Below are positions 53,426-62,637 of a stretch of 64,000 nucleotides of DNA, one piece after another. The position numbers were made by a program, and so were the translations under genes. The stretch is from assembly GCA_963814905.1 (NCBI GenBank), contig CAWFEM010000003.1, positions 1-64,000 of the forward strand. The letters are read 5' to 3'. Origin of the DNA: DASWJZ01 sp963814905 (GTDB lineage: Bacteria > Pseudomonadota > Alphaproteobacteria > Rhizobiales > Afifellaceae). The number at the start of each line of letters is the position of its first letter. Position 1 is the first letter of the stretch. The notes beneath the pieces were generated by a model. The model was not told the DNA's origin and made no database searches. It saw nothing but the letters and a program-made list of their open reading frames with translations.

Positions 53426-54084
53426 GATTTGCTCTCCCGCGCCGCGGCGACCATCGCGCGCACGTTCTGTCGGATGAGCGTCTTCGCTTCGTCCATGAAC
53501 GCGGCGTCGTAGCGCTCGCGTCCGAGGCGGCGGAGCACGGCGACTTCGGCGATCCTGAGGAAGAGCACCTGGCCGATCATGAGGAAGACGCGAAGGCGCG
53601 CGTCGTCCTCCTCCGGATCGAGCCCGGCGGCCGTCGCCATCAGCCGCGTCGCCGCGCCGTGAAACTCCGACAGCATCCCGTAGAAGATCTCGAAGCTCGC
53701 GGTCGGCTGCATCTGCTCGCGGATGATGAAGCGGGCCACGCGGCGCATCTCTTCCGGCCCGACGATCACGTCGACCATCGTGGCGATAAAGTTCTCAAGC
53801 GCGGCAAGCGCCGCTTCCGGCTCGCCCGGCGGCGCCGCGAGGAGCGCGCCGACGCGGCTCCTGACACCCCCTCCGATCGATCCGACCACCGTCTCCGCAA
53901 CGGCGCGGTAGAGTTCGTCCTTGCCGCCGAAATGGTAGGAGATCGCCGCGACATTGACCTTGGCGCGCGCGGCGATCTGGCGAACGGTCGTGCCGGTCAG
54001 CCCGCGATCTCCAAAGAGATCGAGCGCCGCATCGAGGATGCGCTCGCGGGTCGGATCCCGCGGTCTTTCTGGCTTTTCGAGCAC
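53422..54084 (-). CDS. TetR-family regulator (CecR-like) of the exporter
   Basis: This 220-residue repressor has an N-terminal helix-turn-helix (about 10-60; IAARAKVNVAAISYHFGGKDELYRAV) and a DUF1956-like C-terminal domain (MVDVIVGPEEMRR). It leads the exporter genes and overlaps the adaptor gene, as in the CecR-YbhGFSR arrangement of enterobacteria. It probably senses an exported drug and derepresses the operon. Confidence 0.92.
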   Translation of the reverse strand: MLEKPERPRDPTRERILDAALDLFGDRGLTGTTVRQIAARAKVNVAAISYHFGGKDELYRAVAETVVGSIGGGVRSRVGALLAAPPGEPEAALAALENFIATMVDVIVGPEEMRRVARFIIREQMQPTASFEIFYGMLSEFHGAATRLMATAAGLDPEEDDARLRVFLMIGQVLFLRIAEVAVLRRLGRERYDAAFMDEAKTLIRQNVRAMVAAARESKS

Positions 54085-54124
54085 TTTTCTCTGCCTTGCC
54101 GGGATAACTCAGCAGGCAGATAGC

Positions 54125-54155
54125 ATGTTTAAACGTATGTTTCAAACAGATGTTT
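54125..54155. promoter_or_regulatory. Candidate TetR operator, three ATGTTT repeats
   Basis: ATGTTT occurs at 54125-54130, 54137-54142 and 54150-54155, spaced 12 and 13 bases apart. GTTTAAAC (54127-54134) and GTTTCAAAC (54139-54147) are palindromic around the first two. This AT-rich block is 41 bases upstream of the TetR gene, in otherwise GC-rich DNA, and fits an autoregulatory operator. Confidence 0.6.
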
Positions 54156-54237
54156 AATCACGGTTAAGCGAGCGTATCCGCCGAAGAGGCGGCCACAGCC
54201 AGAACCGAACGCTGATTTCGGGCCGATGACGCCGGCT

Positions 54238-55983
54238 TTAGATGCCGACGACGCCCTCCGCGGCGAGCTTCGCCATCTCCTCACGCGAGCGCGGTCGCGG
54301 CGGGAGCAGGAAGCTCAGGAAGAAGACGAGGACCAGAACGGCCATCTGGGAGAGCAGGGTGCGCTCCATCGTGCGCGTGAAGTTGCGCTGATTGGCCTCC
54401 AGGCCGCGGGCCTGGAGCGCCTTGCGGATCGCCGCGATCGACTGCGGGTCCGCCGCTTCGTTGGCGGCGAGCGCGGCTTCTCCATGCTGGCAGCTTTCGG
54501 GGACCGCCGAGAGGTCCTTGCCGTTCGCCCGGTCGACGAAGCAGGTCTCGAAGTTCTTGGTCACCTTCGGAAGCTGCGAGTTCGGCACGCCGATATCGGA
54601 GAGGTCGGCGGTCAGCTGATCGCGCACGCTTTCGACGCTCACCTGCGCCTGGCTCGCAAGGAACCCGAAGAAGATCACGCCGACGACGGCGACGCCGACC
54701 GCGCCGCCGATCTGCTGCACCGTGTTCACCACGCCGGAGGCGGAGCCCGCATCGTCGATCGGCACCTCGGCGAGAATGAACGAATAGATCGGCGCCACGA
54801 CGCATCCCATGCCGAGGCCCGCGATCAACAGCGACGGTATGAACTCCCACGGGGTCACGTCGCCGCCATAGCGGTGGATAGTGAGCAGGAAGAGCCCATA
54901 GCCCGCCCCCATGATGAGCGGCCCGGCGGAGACGATCTTGCGACCGAGGCGCGGTATCAGCACCGGTCCTGAAAACCCTGCCGCCAGGCTGACGCCGAGC
55001 GAGAACGGAATGCCGGTCAGTCCGGCCTTCAGGATCGAGTAGCCGAGCCCGATCTGCAGGTAGATCGTGAAGATGAAGAAGAAGCCGAAGATGACGGAGA
55101 AGAACGACAGGCTCAAAATGACGCCGGCAACAAATGAGCTCCTGCGAAAGAGTCCCGGCACGACGAGCGGCGAGCCGTCGCGGCGGTCCTTGCGCACCTG
55201 GCTCAGCGCGAAGAGCGCGAAGATGGGCAGCGAGATGAGCATCGAGGCGATGATCCAGACCGGCCAGTCGAGCTCGCGTCCCTGGATGAGCGGGAACATC
55301 AGCATCAGCATCGCGATAAGCACGATCGCGACGCCGAGGAGATCGAGCTTGAGCGGATGCGGCGACTTGGCGTCAGGCAAATAGATCCATGCGAGGACCA
55401 TCGCCACCGCGCCGACCGGGAGATTGACGAGGAAGATGGTGCGCCAGCCAAGGCCCCAGACGTCGCCGGTGATCAAGAGCGCGCCGATGATCGGGCCGAG
55501 CACGGTAGCGACGCCGGCGACGCCGCCGTAGAAGGCGGAGACGCCCTGCCGCTCCTTCGTCGTGGTGTACATGACCTGGATGGTGGAGAGGATCTGCGGG
55601 ACCATCACCGCCGCCATCAGACCCTGCAGGAGGCGCGCGCCGATCAGCATCTCGGTCGTGGTGGAAAGACCGGAGAGCGCCGAGGCGACGGTAAAGCCCA
55701 CCATGCCGGCGAGGAACATCTTCTTGTAGCCGACGATGTCGCCGAGCCGTCCGCCGGTGATCAGGAAGAGCGCGAAGGCGAGCGAGTAGCCGGCGATGAT
55801 CCATTGGATGTCGGAATAGCTCGCACCGAGACCCTCCCGGATCGACGGAATCGCCACGTTGACGATGGTCGAATCCAGGATGTCCATGAAGAAGGCGAGG
55901 AGGACGACAAGGGTCGCGATCGTGCGGCCGCGCCCGGTCAGGCTTCCCGCGCCGGTGGGCGCAGCCATATCCATTGCCGACAT
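54238..55983 (-). CDS. MFS multidrug efflux transporter (DHA2/EmrB-QacA type)
   Basis: This 581-residue protein has about 14 transmembrane helices. Motif A-like GGRLGDIVGYKKMF and the DHA2-typical FMDILDSTIVNVAIPSI near the N-terminus are seen. A long extracytoplasmic insert lies at about 470-540, before the last helix. Start ATG 55983 has AAAGGAC upstream; the longer frame from 56016 lacks one. It is a proton-driven drug exporter of unknown substrate. It lies upstream of the TetR gene and may share its control. Confidence 0.92.
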   Translation of the reverse strand: MSAMDMAAPTGAGSLTGRGRTIATLVVLLAFFMDILDSTIVNVAIPSIREGLGASYSDIQWIIAGYSLAFALFLITGGRLGDIVGYKKMFLAGMVGFTVASALSGLSTTTEMLIGARLLQGLMAAVMVPQILSTIQVMYTTTKERQGVSAFYGGVAGVATVLGPIIGALLITGDVWGLGWRTIFLVNLPVGAVAMVLAWIYLPDAKSPHPLKLDLLGVAIVLIAMLMLMFPLIQGRELDWPVWIIASMLISLPIFALFALSQVRKDRRDGSPLVVPGLFRRSSFVAGVILSLSFFSVIFGFFFIFTIYLQIGLGYSILKAGLTGIPFSLGVSLAAGFSGPVLIPRLGRKIVSAGPLIMGAGYGLFLLTIHRYGGDVTPWEFIPSLLIAGLGMGCVVAPIYSFILAEVPIDDAGSASGVVNTVQQIGGAVGVAVVGVIFFGFLASQAQVSVESVRDQLTADLSDIGVPNSQLPKVTKNFETCFVDRANGKDLSAVPESCQHGEAALAANEAADPQSIAAIRKALQARGLEANQRNFTRTMERTLLSQMAVLVLVFFLSFLLPPRPRSREEMAKLAAEGVVGI

Positions 55984-56211
55984 AGAAGTCCTTTGCCTTT
56001 GCCCGGAAGAGCGCACCCGCTATCGCGGCGCGTTTTCGTCTGCAAGCCGGTTGCGGAATTACGCCGCAGCTATGAACGGGGAGCGACAGCCGCGCCCAAA
56101 CCAGAGAAGTAGGGCATTTTCGCGACAAGCGCACGCGTGCCGGCCTGGGGCAAAAAGCCCCGGCCGGCGCGATGCTTGCTTAAAAATTGTCAACTGGGCC
56201 GCGGACAGGCC

Positions 56212-56442
56212 TCAGCGCTGCTTGACGACGATCGGCACCAGGAGATCGCCCCAATAGCCACCATCGGCGTGGTGGCGGGCGGTGCGCTGCAATTCCACCG
56301 CGAGCCCCGCCTCCACGCAGCGGACAACCGACTGGTTCAGCCGGTGCAAGTCGTTGCCGAGGCAACGGAGCGCCGTCGTCTGGTCCTCCGACATCGTGGT
56401 CGTCTGCGCTTCCGCGCGTTCCTTGACCTTGGTCTTGATCAT
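56212..56442 (-). CDS. Small conserved-looking protein downstream of aceA
   Basis: This 76-residue soluble protein starts at ATG 56442, with GGAG nine bases upstream. The second half, LHRLNQSVVRCVEAGLAVELQRTARHHADGGYWGDLLVPIV, looks like a folded conserved core. I recall similar small proteins beside isocitrate lyase in related genomes, but cannot name a family. It follows aceA by about 40 bases on the same strand, so is probably cotranscribed. Confidence 0.65.
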   Translation of the reverse strand: MIKTKVKERAEAQTTTMSEDQTTALRCLGNDLHRLNQSVVRCVEAGLAVELQRTARHHADGGYWGDLLVPIVVKQR

Positions 56443-56479
56443 GACTTTCTCCATTGCGGGGAGGCCGCGGGCCGCCTTC

Positions 56480-57778
56480 TTACGCGGCCTGGCGCTCGGC
56501 GCGGCTCTGGTCGAACTGCGCGGTCTCGGTGGAATCGGCCATCGCGGTCGTCGAGGCGCTGCCGCCGGAGATCGCCATGGAGACGGCGTCGAAATAAGAG
56601 GTGCCGACCTCGCGCTGATGACGCGTCGCGGTATAGCCGTCCGCCTCCGACGCGAACTCCGCCTCCTGCAGCTCCGAATAGGCCGCCATCTGCCGCGCGC
56701 CGTATCCACGCGCCAGCTCGAACATGCCGTGGTTCAACTGATGGAAGCCGGCAAGCGTGATGAACTGGAAGCGGTAGCCCATGGCGCCGAGCTCGCGCTG
56801 GAACTTTGCGATCGTCGCGTCGTCGAGATGCTTCTTCCAGTTGAAGCTGGGCGAACAATTGTAGGCGAGCATCTTCCCCGGAAAGTCCGCATGCACGGCC
56901 TCGGCGAAACGCTTCGCCTGGTTCAGGTCGGGCTTCGACGTCTCGCACCAGATAAGATCGGCATAGGGCGCGTAGGCCTTGGCGCGGGCGATACAGGGCT
57001 CAAGCCCGTTCTTGACCCAATAGAAGCCTTCCGCGGTGCGCTCCGCCGGGATGATGAACTCCTGGTCGCGCTCGTCGATGTCGGAGGTGATGAGCTTCGC
57101 CGCCTCCGCGTCGGTGCGCGCGATGACGAGCGTCGAGACGCCCATCACGTCGGCCGCGAGCCGAGCCGCGACGAGGTTGCGGATATGCGCGGCGGTCGGG
57201 ATCAGCACCTTGCCGCCCATGTGGCCGCACTTCTTCTCCGAGGCGAGCTGGTCCTCGAAGTGCACGCCGGCCGCGCCCGCTTCGATATAGGCCTTCATGA
57301 TCTCGAAGACGTTGAGCGGTCCGCCGAAACCAGCTTCCGCATCGGCGACGATCGGCGCGAACCAGGTGTCGACCGTGCGCGCGCCCTCCATCGTCTCGAT
57401 CTGGTCGGCGCGCTGCAGCGTCCTGTTGATCTTCCTGACCAGCTCCGGACCGGAATTCGCGGGATAGAGCGACTGGTCGGGATACATCGCGCCGGCCGTG
57501 TTGGCGTCCGCCGCGACCTGCCAGCCGGAGAGGTAGATAGCCTTCAGCCCGGCGCGCACCATCTGCATCGCCTGATTGCCCGACATCGCGCCGAGCGCGT
57601 TGACGAACGGCTCCTCCTTCAGAAGCGACCACAGGCGGTCGGCCGCGTGCTCGGCGAGCGTATGGCGCAGCTGCAGCGAGCCGCGCAGCCGCATCACGTC
57701 TTCGGCGCCATAGGGTCTCTCGATCCCATCGAAGCGCGTCGGCGCCGCCCCCGGCACCAGATCCTCAAGCTTTGTCAC
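56480..57778 (-). CDS. aceA: Isocitrate lyase
   Basis: This 432-residue enzyme splits isocitrate to glyoxylate and succinate, the first step of the glyoxylate shunt for growth on acetate or fatty acids. Seen are the family signature KKCGHMGGKVLIP with the catalytic Cys, VADAEAGFGGPLN, and HLDDATIAKFQRELGAMGY. I choose GTG 57778 (MTKLEDLVPGAAP), because GGGAGA lies six bases upstream; the frame is open to ATG 57874 without one. Divergent from an ScfR-type regulator. Confidence 0.95.
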   Translation of the reverse strand: MTKLEDLVPGAAPTRFDGIERPYGAEDVMRLRGSLQLRHTLAEHAADRLWSLLKEEPFVNALGAMSGNQAMQMVRAGLKAIYLSGWQVAADANTAGAMYPDQSLYPANSGPELVRKINRTLQRADQIETMEGARTVDTWFAPIVADAEAGFGGPLNVFEIMKAYIEAGAAGVHFEDQLASEKKCGHMGGKVLIPTAAHIRNLVAARLAADVMGVSTLVIARTDAEAAKLITSDIDERDQEFIIPAERTAEGFYWVKNGLEPCIARAKAYAPYADLIWCETSKPDLNQAKRFAEAVHADFPGKMLAYNCSPSFNWKKHLDDATIAKFQRELGAMGYRFQFITLAGFHQLNHGMFELARGYGARQMAAYSELQEAEFASEADGYTATRHQREVGTSYFDAVSMAISGGSASTTAMADSTETAQFDQSRAERQAA

Positions 57779-57810
57779 AATCGTCTCCCGCGTCGGAATG
57801 TCGTGTCGAT

Positions 57811-57924
57811 ACATTTTACATTGCGGCGCAGAAGTCGAGGATTTTCCAGTCAGATTCTTAGAGAAAATGGTCATATTGTCGAGGCTTGCGTAAACTCGCT
57901 GGCTGGATGTAAATTATTGTAAAT
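57811..57924. promoter_or_regulatory. aceA-scfR divergent control region with TGTAAA repeats
   Basis: TGTAAAT occurs at 57908-57914 and 57918-57924, one helical turn apart. On the other strand, TGTAAAA lies at 57814-57820, beside a TGTAT. These AT-rich sites flank the two start regions in GC-rich DNA and are good candidates for ScfR/RamB-type binding. No classical promoter was picked out. Confidence 0.5.
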
Positions 57925-57937
57925 CACAGGTGTCAGC

Positions 57938-59344
57938 ATGGCCGACCGGAAGATATTCGCAGGCGCGCGGCTGAAGCGGCTCAGACAGCGGCTCAATCTC
58001 ACGCAGACGCAGATGGCCGCCGCAATCGGCGTCTCGCCGAGCTATCTGAACCTGATCGAGCGCGACCAGCGGCCGCTCACCGTGCAGGTGCTCCTGAAGC
58101 TTTCAGCCGTCTACGGCGTCGACGTGGCGGAGCTTTCCACCGGCGACAGCGAGGGGGTGACGGAGGCGCTGAAGGAAGTCTTCGCCGACCCGCTCCTCAC
58201 CGGCGAGATCGCCGCGCCGACGGAGCTTTCGGAATTCGCCGAGGCGGCGCCCAACGCAGCGCGCGCCATGACGCGGCTCTTCGAAGCCTATCGCGAGGCG
58301 CTCGAGCGGCTTTCCGATCTGTCGCATTCCATGGCGCGGACGGGTGAGCCGGCGGAGAGCGGCGCGCGCCAGCCGGCGACCAGGGTTGCCGCCTATTTCG
58401 ACGAAGCGGGGCCCTTCTTTCCCGCGATCGAGAGCGCGGCGGAAGAGATCGCCACGACGCTCCAGCCCCGCGACGATCCGCCGGCCGCTCTCAAAGCGCA
58501 TCTGAAAGAGCGACTCGGCGTGGAGCTTCGCATCCTTCCCGACCACGTCATGCCGAACGAGCAGCTGCGCTTCGACCGGCACACGCTGCGCCTCTTTCTT
58601 TCAGAGCGCGTGCCGCTTATCGCGCGCCCTTTTCTCGTCGCGCGGCACATCGCGTTTCTCGGCCACCGGCCGCTGCTCGACCGGCTGGCGGGCGAGGCGG
58701 GAATGACGGAGCCGGAGGCCGCGCGCATCTGCCGCAACGGCTTCGCCGGCCGGCTCGCCGCGGCGATCCTCGCGCCGGGAGAGCGCTTCGCCGCGGCGGC
58801 GCGCGAATGCGGCTTCGACCTGATGCTGTTGTCGCAGCGCTTCGCGCTTGCTCCCTTTCGCGTGGCGGAGCGCCTCGCCGTGCTCGGCGCCGGCGGCGCG
58901 CATGGCCTGCCGCCCGCCTTCCTGGTCACGCTCGACCCCTCCGGCGCGGTGATGGCACGGATCGCCGGGGCCGGCTTCCGGCTGCCGCGGCGGGCGCCGC
59001 TCTGCCCGCGCCTGCCGATTTTCGATCCGCTCGCGCCGGGAGAGACCCGCGACGCGGCGCTCGTCCTTCCCGACGGCGAAGACTTCCGGGTCATCGCCTT
59101 CGCCGAGCGCGGGCCGCATTCCGCACCGTTGCCGCCGCCGCGCCGGCTGACGCTGATCGGATGGCGGGCCGCCGATATCGCCGAGGCGCGCGGCAGACCG
59201 GCGGCCGCCGCGCGGCCGGTCGGCGTCACCTGCCGGCTCTGCGAAAGGCTCGATTGCGGCCATCGCCACACCCCGCCGGTGGCGCAACCGACCGCCTTCC
59301 ACGAGCACGTTGTCGGGCCTTCCGACCACGAACTCTCGGGTTGA
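57938..59344 (+). CDS. ScfR/RamB-type regulator of acetate/fatty-acid metabolism
   Basis: This 468-residue regulator has an N-terminal Cro/C1 helix-turn-helix (about 8-63, LNLTQTQMAAAIGVSPSYLNLIERDQRPL), a long middle region, and a short-chain fatty-acyl regulator domain with the zinc-finger-like CRLCERLDCGH near the C-terminus. Members such as RamB control aceA in other bacteria. It is divergent from aceA here, which strongly suggests that it controls the glyoxylate shunt in response to acyl-CoA supply. Confidence 0.88.
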   Translation: MADRKIFAGARLKRLRQRLNLTQTQMAAAIGVSPSYLNLIERDQRPLTVQVLLKLSAVYGVDVAELSTGDSEGVTEALKEVFADPLLTGEIAAPTELSEFAEAAPNAARAMTRLFEAYREALERLSDLSHSMARTGEPAESGARQPATRVAAYFDEAGPFFPAIESAAEEIATTLQPRDDPPAALKAHLKERLGVELRILPDHVMPNEQLRFDRHTLRLFLSERVPLIARPFLVARHIAFLGHRPLLDRLAGEAGMTEPEAARICRNGFAGRLAAAILAPGERFAAAARECGFDLMLLSQRFALAPFRVAERLAVLGAGGAHGLPPAFLVTLDPSGAVMARIAGAGFRLPRRAPLCPRLPIFDPLAPGETRDAALVLPDGEDFRVIAFAERGPHSAPLPPPRRLTLIGWRAADIAEARGRPAAAARPVGVTCRLCERLDCGHRHTPPVAQPTAFHEHVVGPSDHELSG

Positions 59345-59362
59345 TGCGCCCGCCCGCCGCCC

Positions 59363-59383
59363 CTAAGCTTCGCTGAAGCTTAG
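59363..59383 (+). terminator. Hairpin after ScfR-type gene
   Basis: CTAAGCTTC pairs perfectly with GAAGCTTAG (9 bp, loop GCT), 19 bases after the stop, followed by AGTTCTT. It is a plausible rho-independent terminator with a weak T-run, separating the regulator from the polyamine importer. Confidence 0.65.
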
Positions 59384-59407
59384 AGTTCTTAAGCGGAGGA
59401 CGAAGTT

Positions 59408-60502
59408 GTGAGATCCAACCTGGCCAGGCTTTTCGCCGCCGTCGCCTTCACCGCCCTGCCTCTTGCCGCGCACGCGCAGGACAAGGTCGTCAACGTCTAC
59501 AACTGGTCGGATTATGTGGGCGAAGGCGTGCTCGACGACTTCACCAAGGAGACCGGGATCAAGGTCGTCTACGACGTCTACGACACCATGGAGATGATGG
59601 AGACGAAGCTTCTCGCCGGCGGCTCCGGTTATGACGTGATCGTGCCGACCGACCGCAATCTGTCGCGGCTGATCCAGGCGGGCGTGCTGCAGAAGCTCGA
59701 CAAGTCCAAGATCCCGAATATCGAGCATCAGTGGAAGCAGATCCAGAAGATGCTGGATACCTACGACCCGGGCCTGGAATATTCCACCAACTACATGTGG
59801 GGCACGACCGGCATCGGCTACAACGTCGACAAGATCAAGGAACGGATGGCCGACGCGCCGCTCGATTCCTGGTCGATGATCTTCGATCCGGCGGTCCTCT
59901 CGCGCTTCGCCGATTGCGGCGTGCAGGTGCTCGACTCGCCGGACGACATGATCCCGGCCGCGCTGCACTATCTCGGCCTCAACCCGGATTCCAAGAGCCC
60001 TGAGGACATCCAGAAGGCGGGCGACCTGCTGAAGTCGATCCGCCCGCATATCCAGAAGTTCCATTCGTCGGAATACATCAACGCGCTCGCCAACGGCGAC
60101 ATCTGCCTGGCGGTCGGTTATTCCGGCGACGTGCTGCAGGCGCGCGACCGCGCGGCGGAGGCCGACAACGGCGTCAGCGTCGAATATTCGATCCCCAAGG
60201 AAGGCGCGATGATCTGGCTCGACAGCTTCGCCGTCCCCGCCGACGCGCCGCATCCGGAGAACGCCTTCGCCTTCATCAACTTCATGCTGAAGCCGGAGAT
60301 CGCCGCGCGCAATTCCAACTACGTCTACTACGCCAACGGCAGCAAGGATTCGCAGCCGCTCGTCGACAAGGATGTGATCGACGATCCGGCGATCTATCCG
60401 AGCGATGAGACCATCGACAAGCTCTACACGACGACGATCAGCCCGCCGCGCGTGCAGCGCGAGATGACGCGCGTCTGGACGGAAGTGAAGACGGGCCAGT
60501 AA
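59408..60502 (+). CDS. potF: Periplasmic putrescine/spermidine-binding protein
   Basis: This 364-residue PotF/PotD-like protein has a signal peptide ending AHAQD (cleavage near residue 23). The mature part begins with KVVNVYNWSDYVGEGVLDDFTKETGIKVVYD, typical of the family, and has GSGYDVIVPTD and YMWGTTGIGYN. Start GTG 59408 has GGAGGACG upstream. It delivers a polyamine to the PotGHI transporter encoded downstream. Polyamine specificity fits with puuAB. Confidence 0.92.
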   Translation: MRSNLARLFAAVAFTALPLAAHAQDKVVNVYNWSDYVGEGVLDDFTKETGIKVVYDVYDTMEMMETKLLAGGSGYDVIVPTDRNLSRLIQAGVLQKLDKSKIPNIEHQWKQIQKMLDTYDPGLEYSTNYMWGTTGIGYNVDKIKERMADAPLDSWSMIFDPAVLSRFADCGVQVLDSPDDMIPAALHYLGLNPDSKSPEDIQKAGDLLKSIRPHIQKFHSSEYINALANGDICLAVGYSGDVLQARDRAAEADNGVSVEYSIPKEGAMIWLDSFAVPADAPHPENAFAFINFMLKPEIAARNSNYVYYANGSKDSQPLVDKDVIDDPAIYPSDETIDKLYTTTISPPRVQREMTRVWTEVKTGQ

Positions 60503-60525
60503 GCTTGGCCTGACGGGATAGCCGC

Positions 60526-60551
60526 GGGCGGCGCCATGGCCGGCGCCGCCC
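60526..60551 (+). terminator. Intercistronic hairpin between potF and potG
   Basis: GGGCGGCGCC (60526-60535) pairs with GGCGCCGCCC (60542-60551) across loop ATGGCC, a very stable 10-bp stem without a following T-run. It probably stabilises the potF message or reduces read-through, so that binding protein is made in excess. Confidence 0.7.
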
Positions 60552-60567
60552 CGGTCACTATGGGGGC

Positions 60568-61719
60568 TTGGCTTTGAAGAACGTCGTCGGCGCGGTCCGT
60601 CGCCAGTTCCAACCATGGAACGATCCCGCGGCAAAGCCCTTCATCGAGTTCCGCAACGTCACCAAGCGGTTCGGCACGTTCGTCGCCGTCGACAACCAGT
60701 CGCTGACGATCTACGAGCGCGAATTCCACGCGCTGCTCGGCCCCTCCGGCTGCGGCAAGACCACGCTCCTCAGGATGCTTGCCGGCTTCGAGGAGCCGAG
60801 CGAAGGCTCCATCTGGCTCGACGGCAAGCCGCTTTCCGGCGTCCCGCCGCACAAGCGGCCGGTCAATATGATGTTCCAGTCCTACGCGCTCTTCCCGCAT
60901 ATGAGCGTTGAGGCGAACGTCGCCTTCGGGCTGAAGCAGGACCGGATGGCCAAGGACGCGATCAACGAGCGGGTCAACGACGTCTTGAAGCTCGTCAAGA
61001 TGGAATCGTTCGCCAAGCGCAAGCCCGACCAGCTTTCCGGCGGACAGCGGCAGCGCGTGGCGCTGGCGCGCGCCATCGCCAAGCGCCCGAAGGTGCTCCT
61101 GCTCGACGAGCCGCTCGGGGCGCTCGACAAGAAGCTGCGCGAGGAGACGCAGTTCGAGCTGGTCGACCTGCAATACGAGCTCGGCCTGACCTTCGTCATC
61201 GTCACCCACGACCAGGAGGAGGCGATGACCGTCTCCGACCGCATCTCGGTCATGGACCAGGGACGCATCGCGCAGGTGGCGACGCCGGCTGAAATCTACG
61301 AAGCGCCTAACTCGCGCTACGTCGCGGACTTCATCGGATCGGTGAACCTTTTCGAGGGACCGGTGGAAGCGGGCGGCTCGGAGCGCATCCGCATCGCCGC
61401 CAAGGAGGGGCCGGTGATCGAGGCGGAAAGCCCGCTGTCGGTCGCGCACGGGCAGAATGTCTGGTTCGCGGTGAGGCCGGAGAAGGTGCGGGTCGACCAC
61501 GCGCCGCCGCCCGAGAGCGCCGTCAACGCGGTCGAAGGCGAGGTCCTCGACATCGCCTATTTCGGCGACATGACCTCCTACAACATCCGCCTCGACTCCG
61601 GCAAACTGGTGCGCGCCAGCCGCATGAACGCCGAACGCTCGATGGAGCAAGCGATCACCTGGGAAGACCGCATATGGCTTTCCTGGACGCCGGACGCCGG
61701 CGTCGTGCTTACCCAGTAG
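60568..61719 (+). CDS. potG: Polyamine ABC transporter ATP-binding protein
   Basis: This protein of about 383 residues has Walker A GPSGCGKTTLL, signature LSGGQRQRVALARA, Walker B LLLDEPLGALD and switch His THDQEEA. A C-terminal TOBE regulatory domain spans about 285-380. The start is uncertain: TTG 60568 or TTG 60574, the latter better spaced from GGGGG at 60562-60566. It powers the PotHI channel. Confidence 0.94.
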   Translation: MALKNVVGAVRRQFQPWNDPAAKPFIEFRNVTKRFGTFVAVDNQSLTIYEREFHALLGPSGCGKTTLLRMLAGFEEPSEGSIWLDGKPLSGVPPHKRPVNMMFQSYALFPHMSVEANVAFGLKQDRMAKDAINERVNDVLKLVKMESFAKRKPDQLSGGQRQRVALARAIAKRPKVLLLDEPLGALDKKLREETQFELVDLQYELGLTFVIVTHDQEEAMTVSDRISVMDQGRIAQVATPAEIYEAPNSRYVADFIGSVNLFEGPVEAGGSERIRIAAKEGPVIEAESPLSVAHGQNVWFAVRPEKVRVDHAPPPESAVNAVEGEVLDIAYFGDMTSYNIRLDSGKLVRASRMNAERSMEQAITWEDRIWLSWTPDAGVVLTQ

Positions 61720-61734
61720 CGGGAAGGACACAAC

Positions 61735-62637
61735 GTGGCGGACAAGATCCGGACCCCGCTGCAACGCCGCATCACAACCTGGATTCCGTTCGTCTGGCTC
61801 TTCGTCTTCTTCCTCGCGCCGTTCGCCATCGTGGCGAAGATCTCGCTGTCGGAACCGGCGGTCGCGATCCCGCCCTACGTGCCCTCATTCGACGGCTTTG
61901 CGGACATCGCGGAGAAGATCAAACAGTTCTCCTTCGACAACTACGTCTGGCTGACGCAGGACGCGCTCTATTTCCGCGCCTTCGTGTCGAGCCTATGGAT
62001 CGCCTTCTTCTCCACGCTGATCACGCTCCTCGTCGGCTATCCCATCGCCTACGGCATGGCGCGCGCGCCCGCCTCGATCCGCTCGCTCCTGGTGATGCTC
62101 GTCATCCTCCCCTTCTGGACGTCGTTCCTGATCCGCGTCTACGCCTGGATCGGCATCCTGAAACCGGAGGGGCTGCTCAACCAGGCGCTCCTCTGGCTGG
62201 GGCTGATCGATCAGCCGCTCGTCATCATCAACACCAACATCGCCGTCTATATCGGCATCGTCTATTCCTACCTGCCGTTCATGGTGCTGCCGCTTTACGC
62301 GTCGCTGGAGCGGCTCGACCGCACGCTGCTTGAGGCCGCCGCCGATCTCGGCTCAACGCCGATCAGGGCCTTCTGGCAGATCACCTTCCCGCTTTCGCTT
62401 CCCGGCGTCTTCGCCGGCGCGCTCCTGGTCTTCATCCCGGCGACAGGCGAGTTCGTCATCCCCGACCTTCTTGGCGGCTCGCGCACGCTGATGATCGGGC
62501 GGACGCTGTGGAACGAGTTCTTCCTGAACCGCGACTGGCCGGTGGCAAGCGCCGTCGCCATCGTGCTCCTGATCATTCTGGTGGTGCCGATCGTGCTCTT
62601 CCAGAACGCGCAGGCGCGCGTCAGGGAGCAGCAGTGA
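61735..62637 (+). CDS. potH: Polyamine ABC transporter permease
   Basis: This 300-residue protein has six transmembrane helices with the EAA-loop text EAAADLGSTPIRAFWQITFPLSLPG before the last two. GTG start 61735 follows GGAAGGA in the gap after potG. It pairs with PotI and shares its last base with the potI start. Confidence 0.94.
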   Translation: MADKIRTPLQRRITTWIPFVWLFVFFLAPFAIVAKISLSEPAVAIPPYVPSFDGFADIAEKIKQFSFDNYVWLTQDALYFRAFVSSLWIAFFSTLITLLVGYPIAYGMARAPASIRSLLVMLVILPFWTSFLIRVYAWIGILKPEGLLNQALLWLGLIDQPLVIINTNIAVYIGIVYSYLPFMVLPLYASLERLDRTLLEAAADLGSTPIRAFWQITFPLSLPGVFAGALLVFIPATGEFVIPDLLGGSRTLMIGRTLWNEFFLNRDWPVASAVAIVLLIILVVPIVLFQNAQARVREQQ

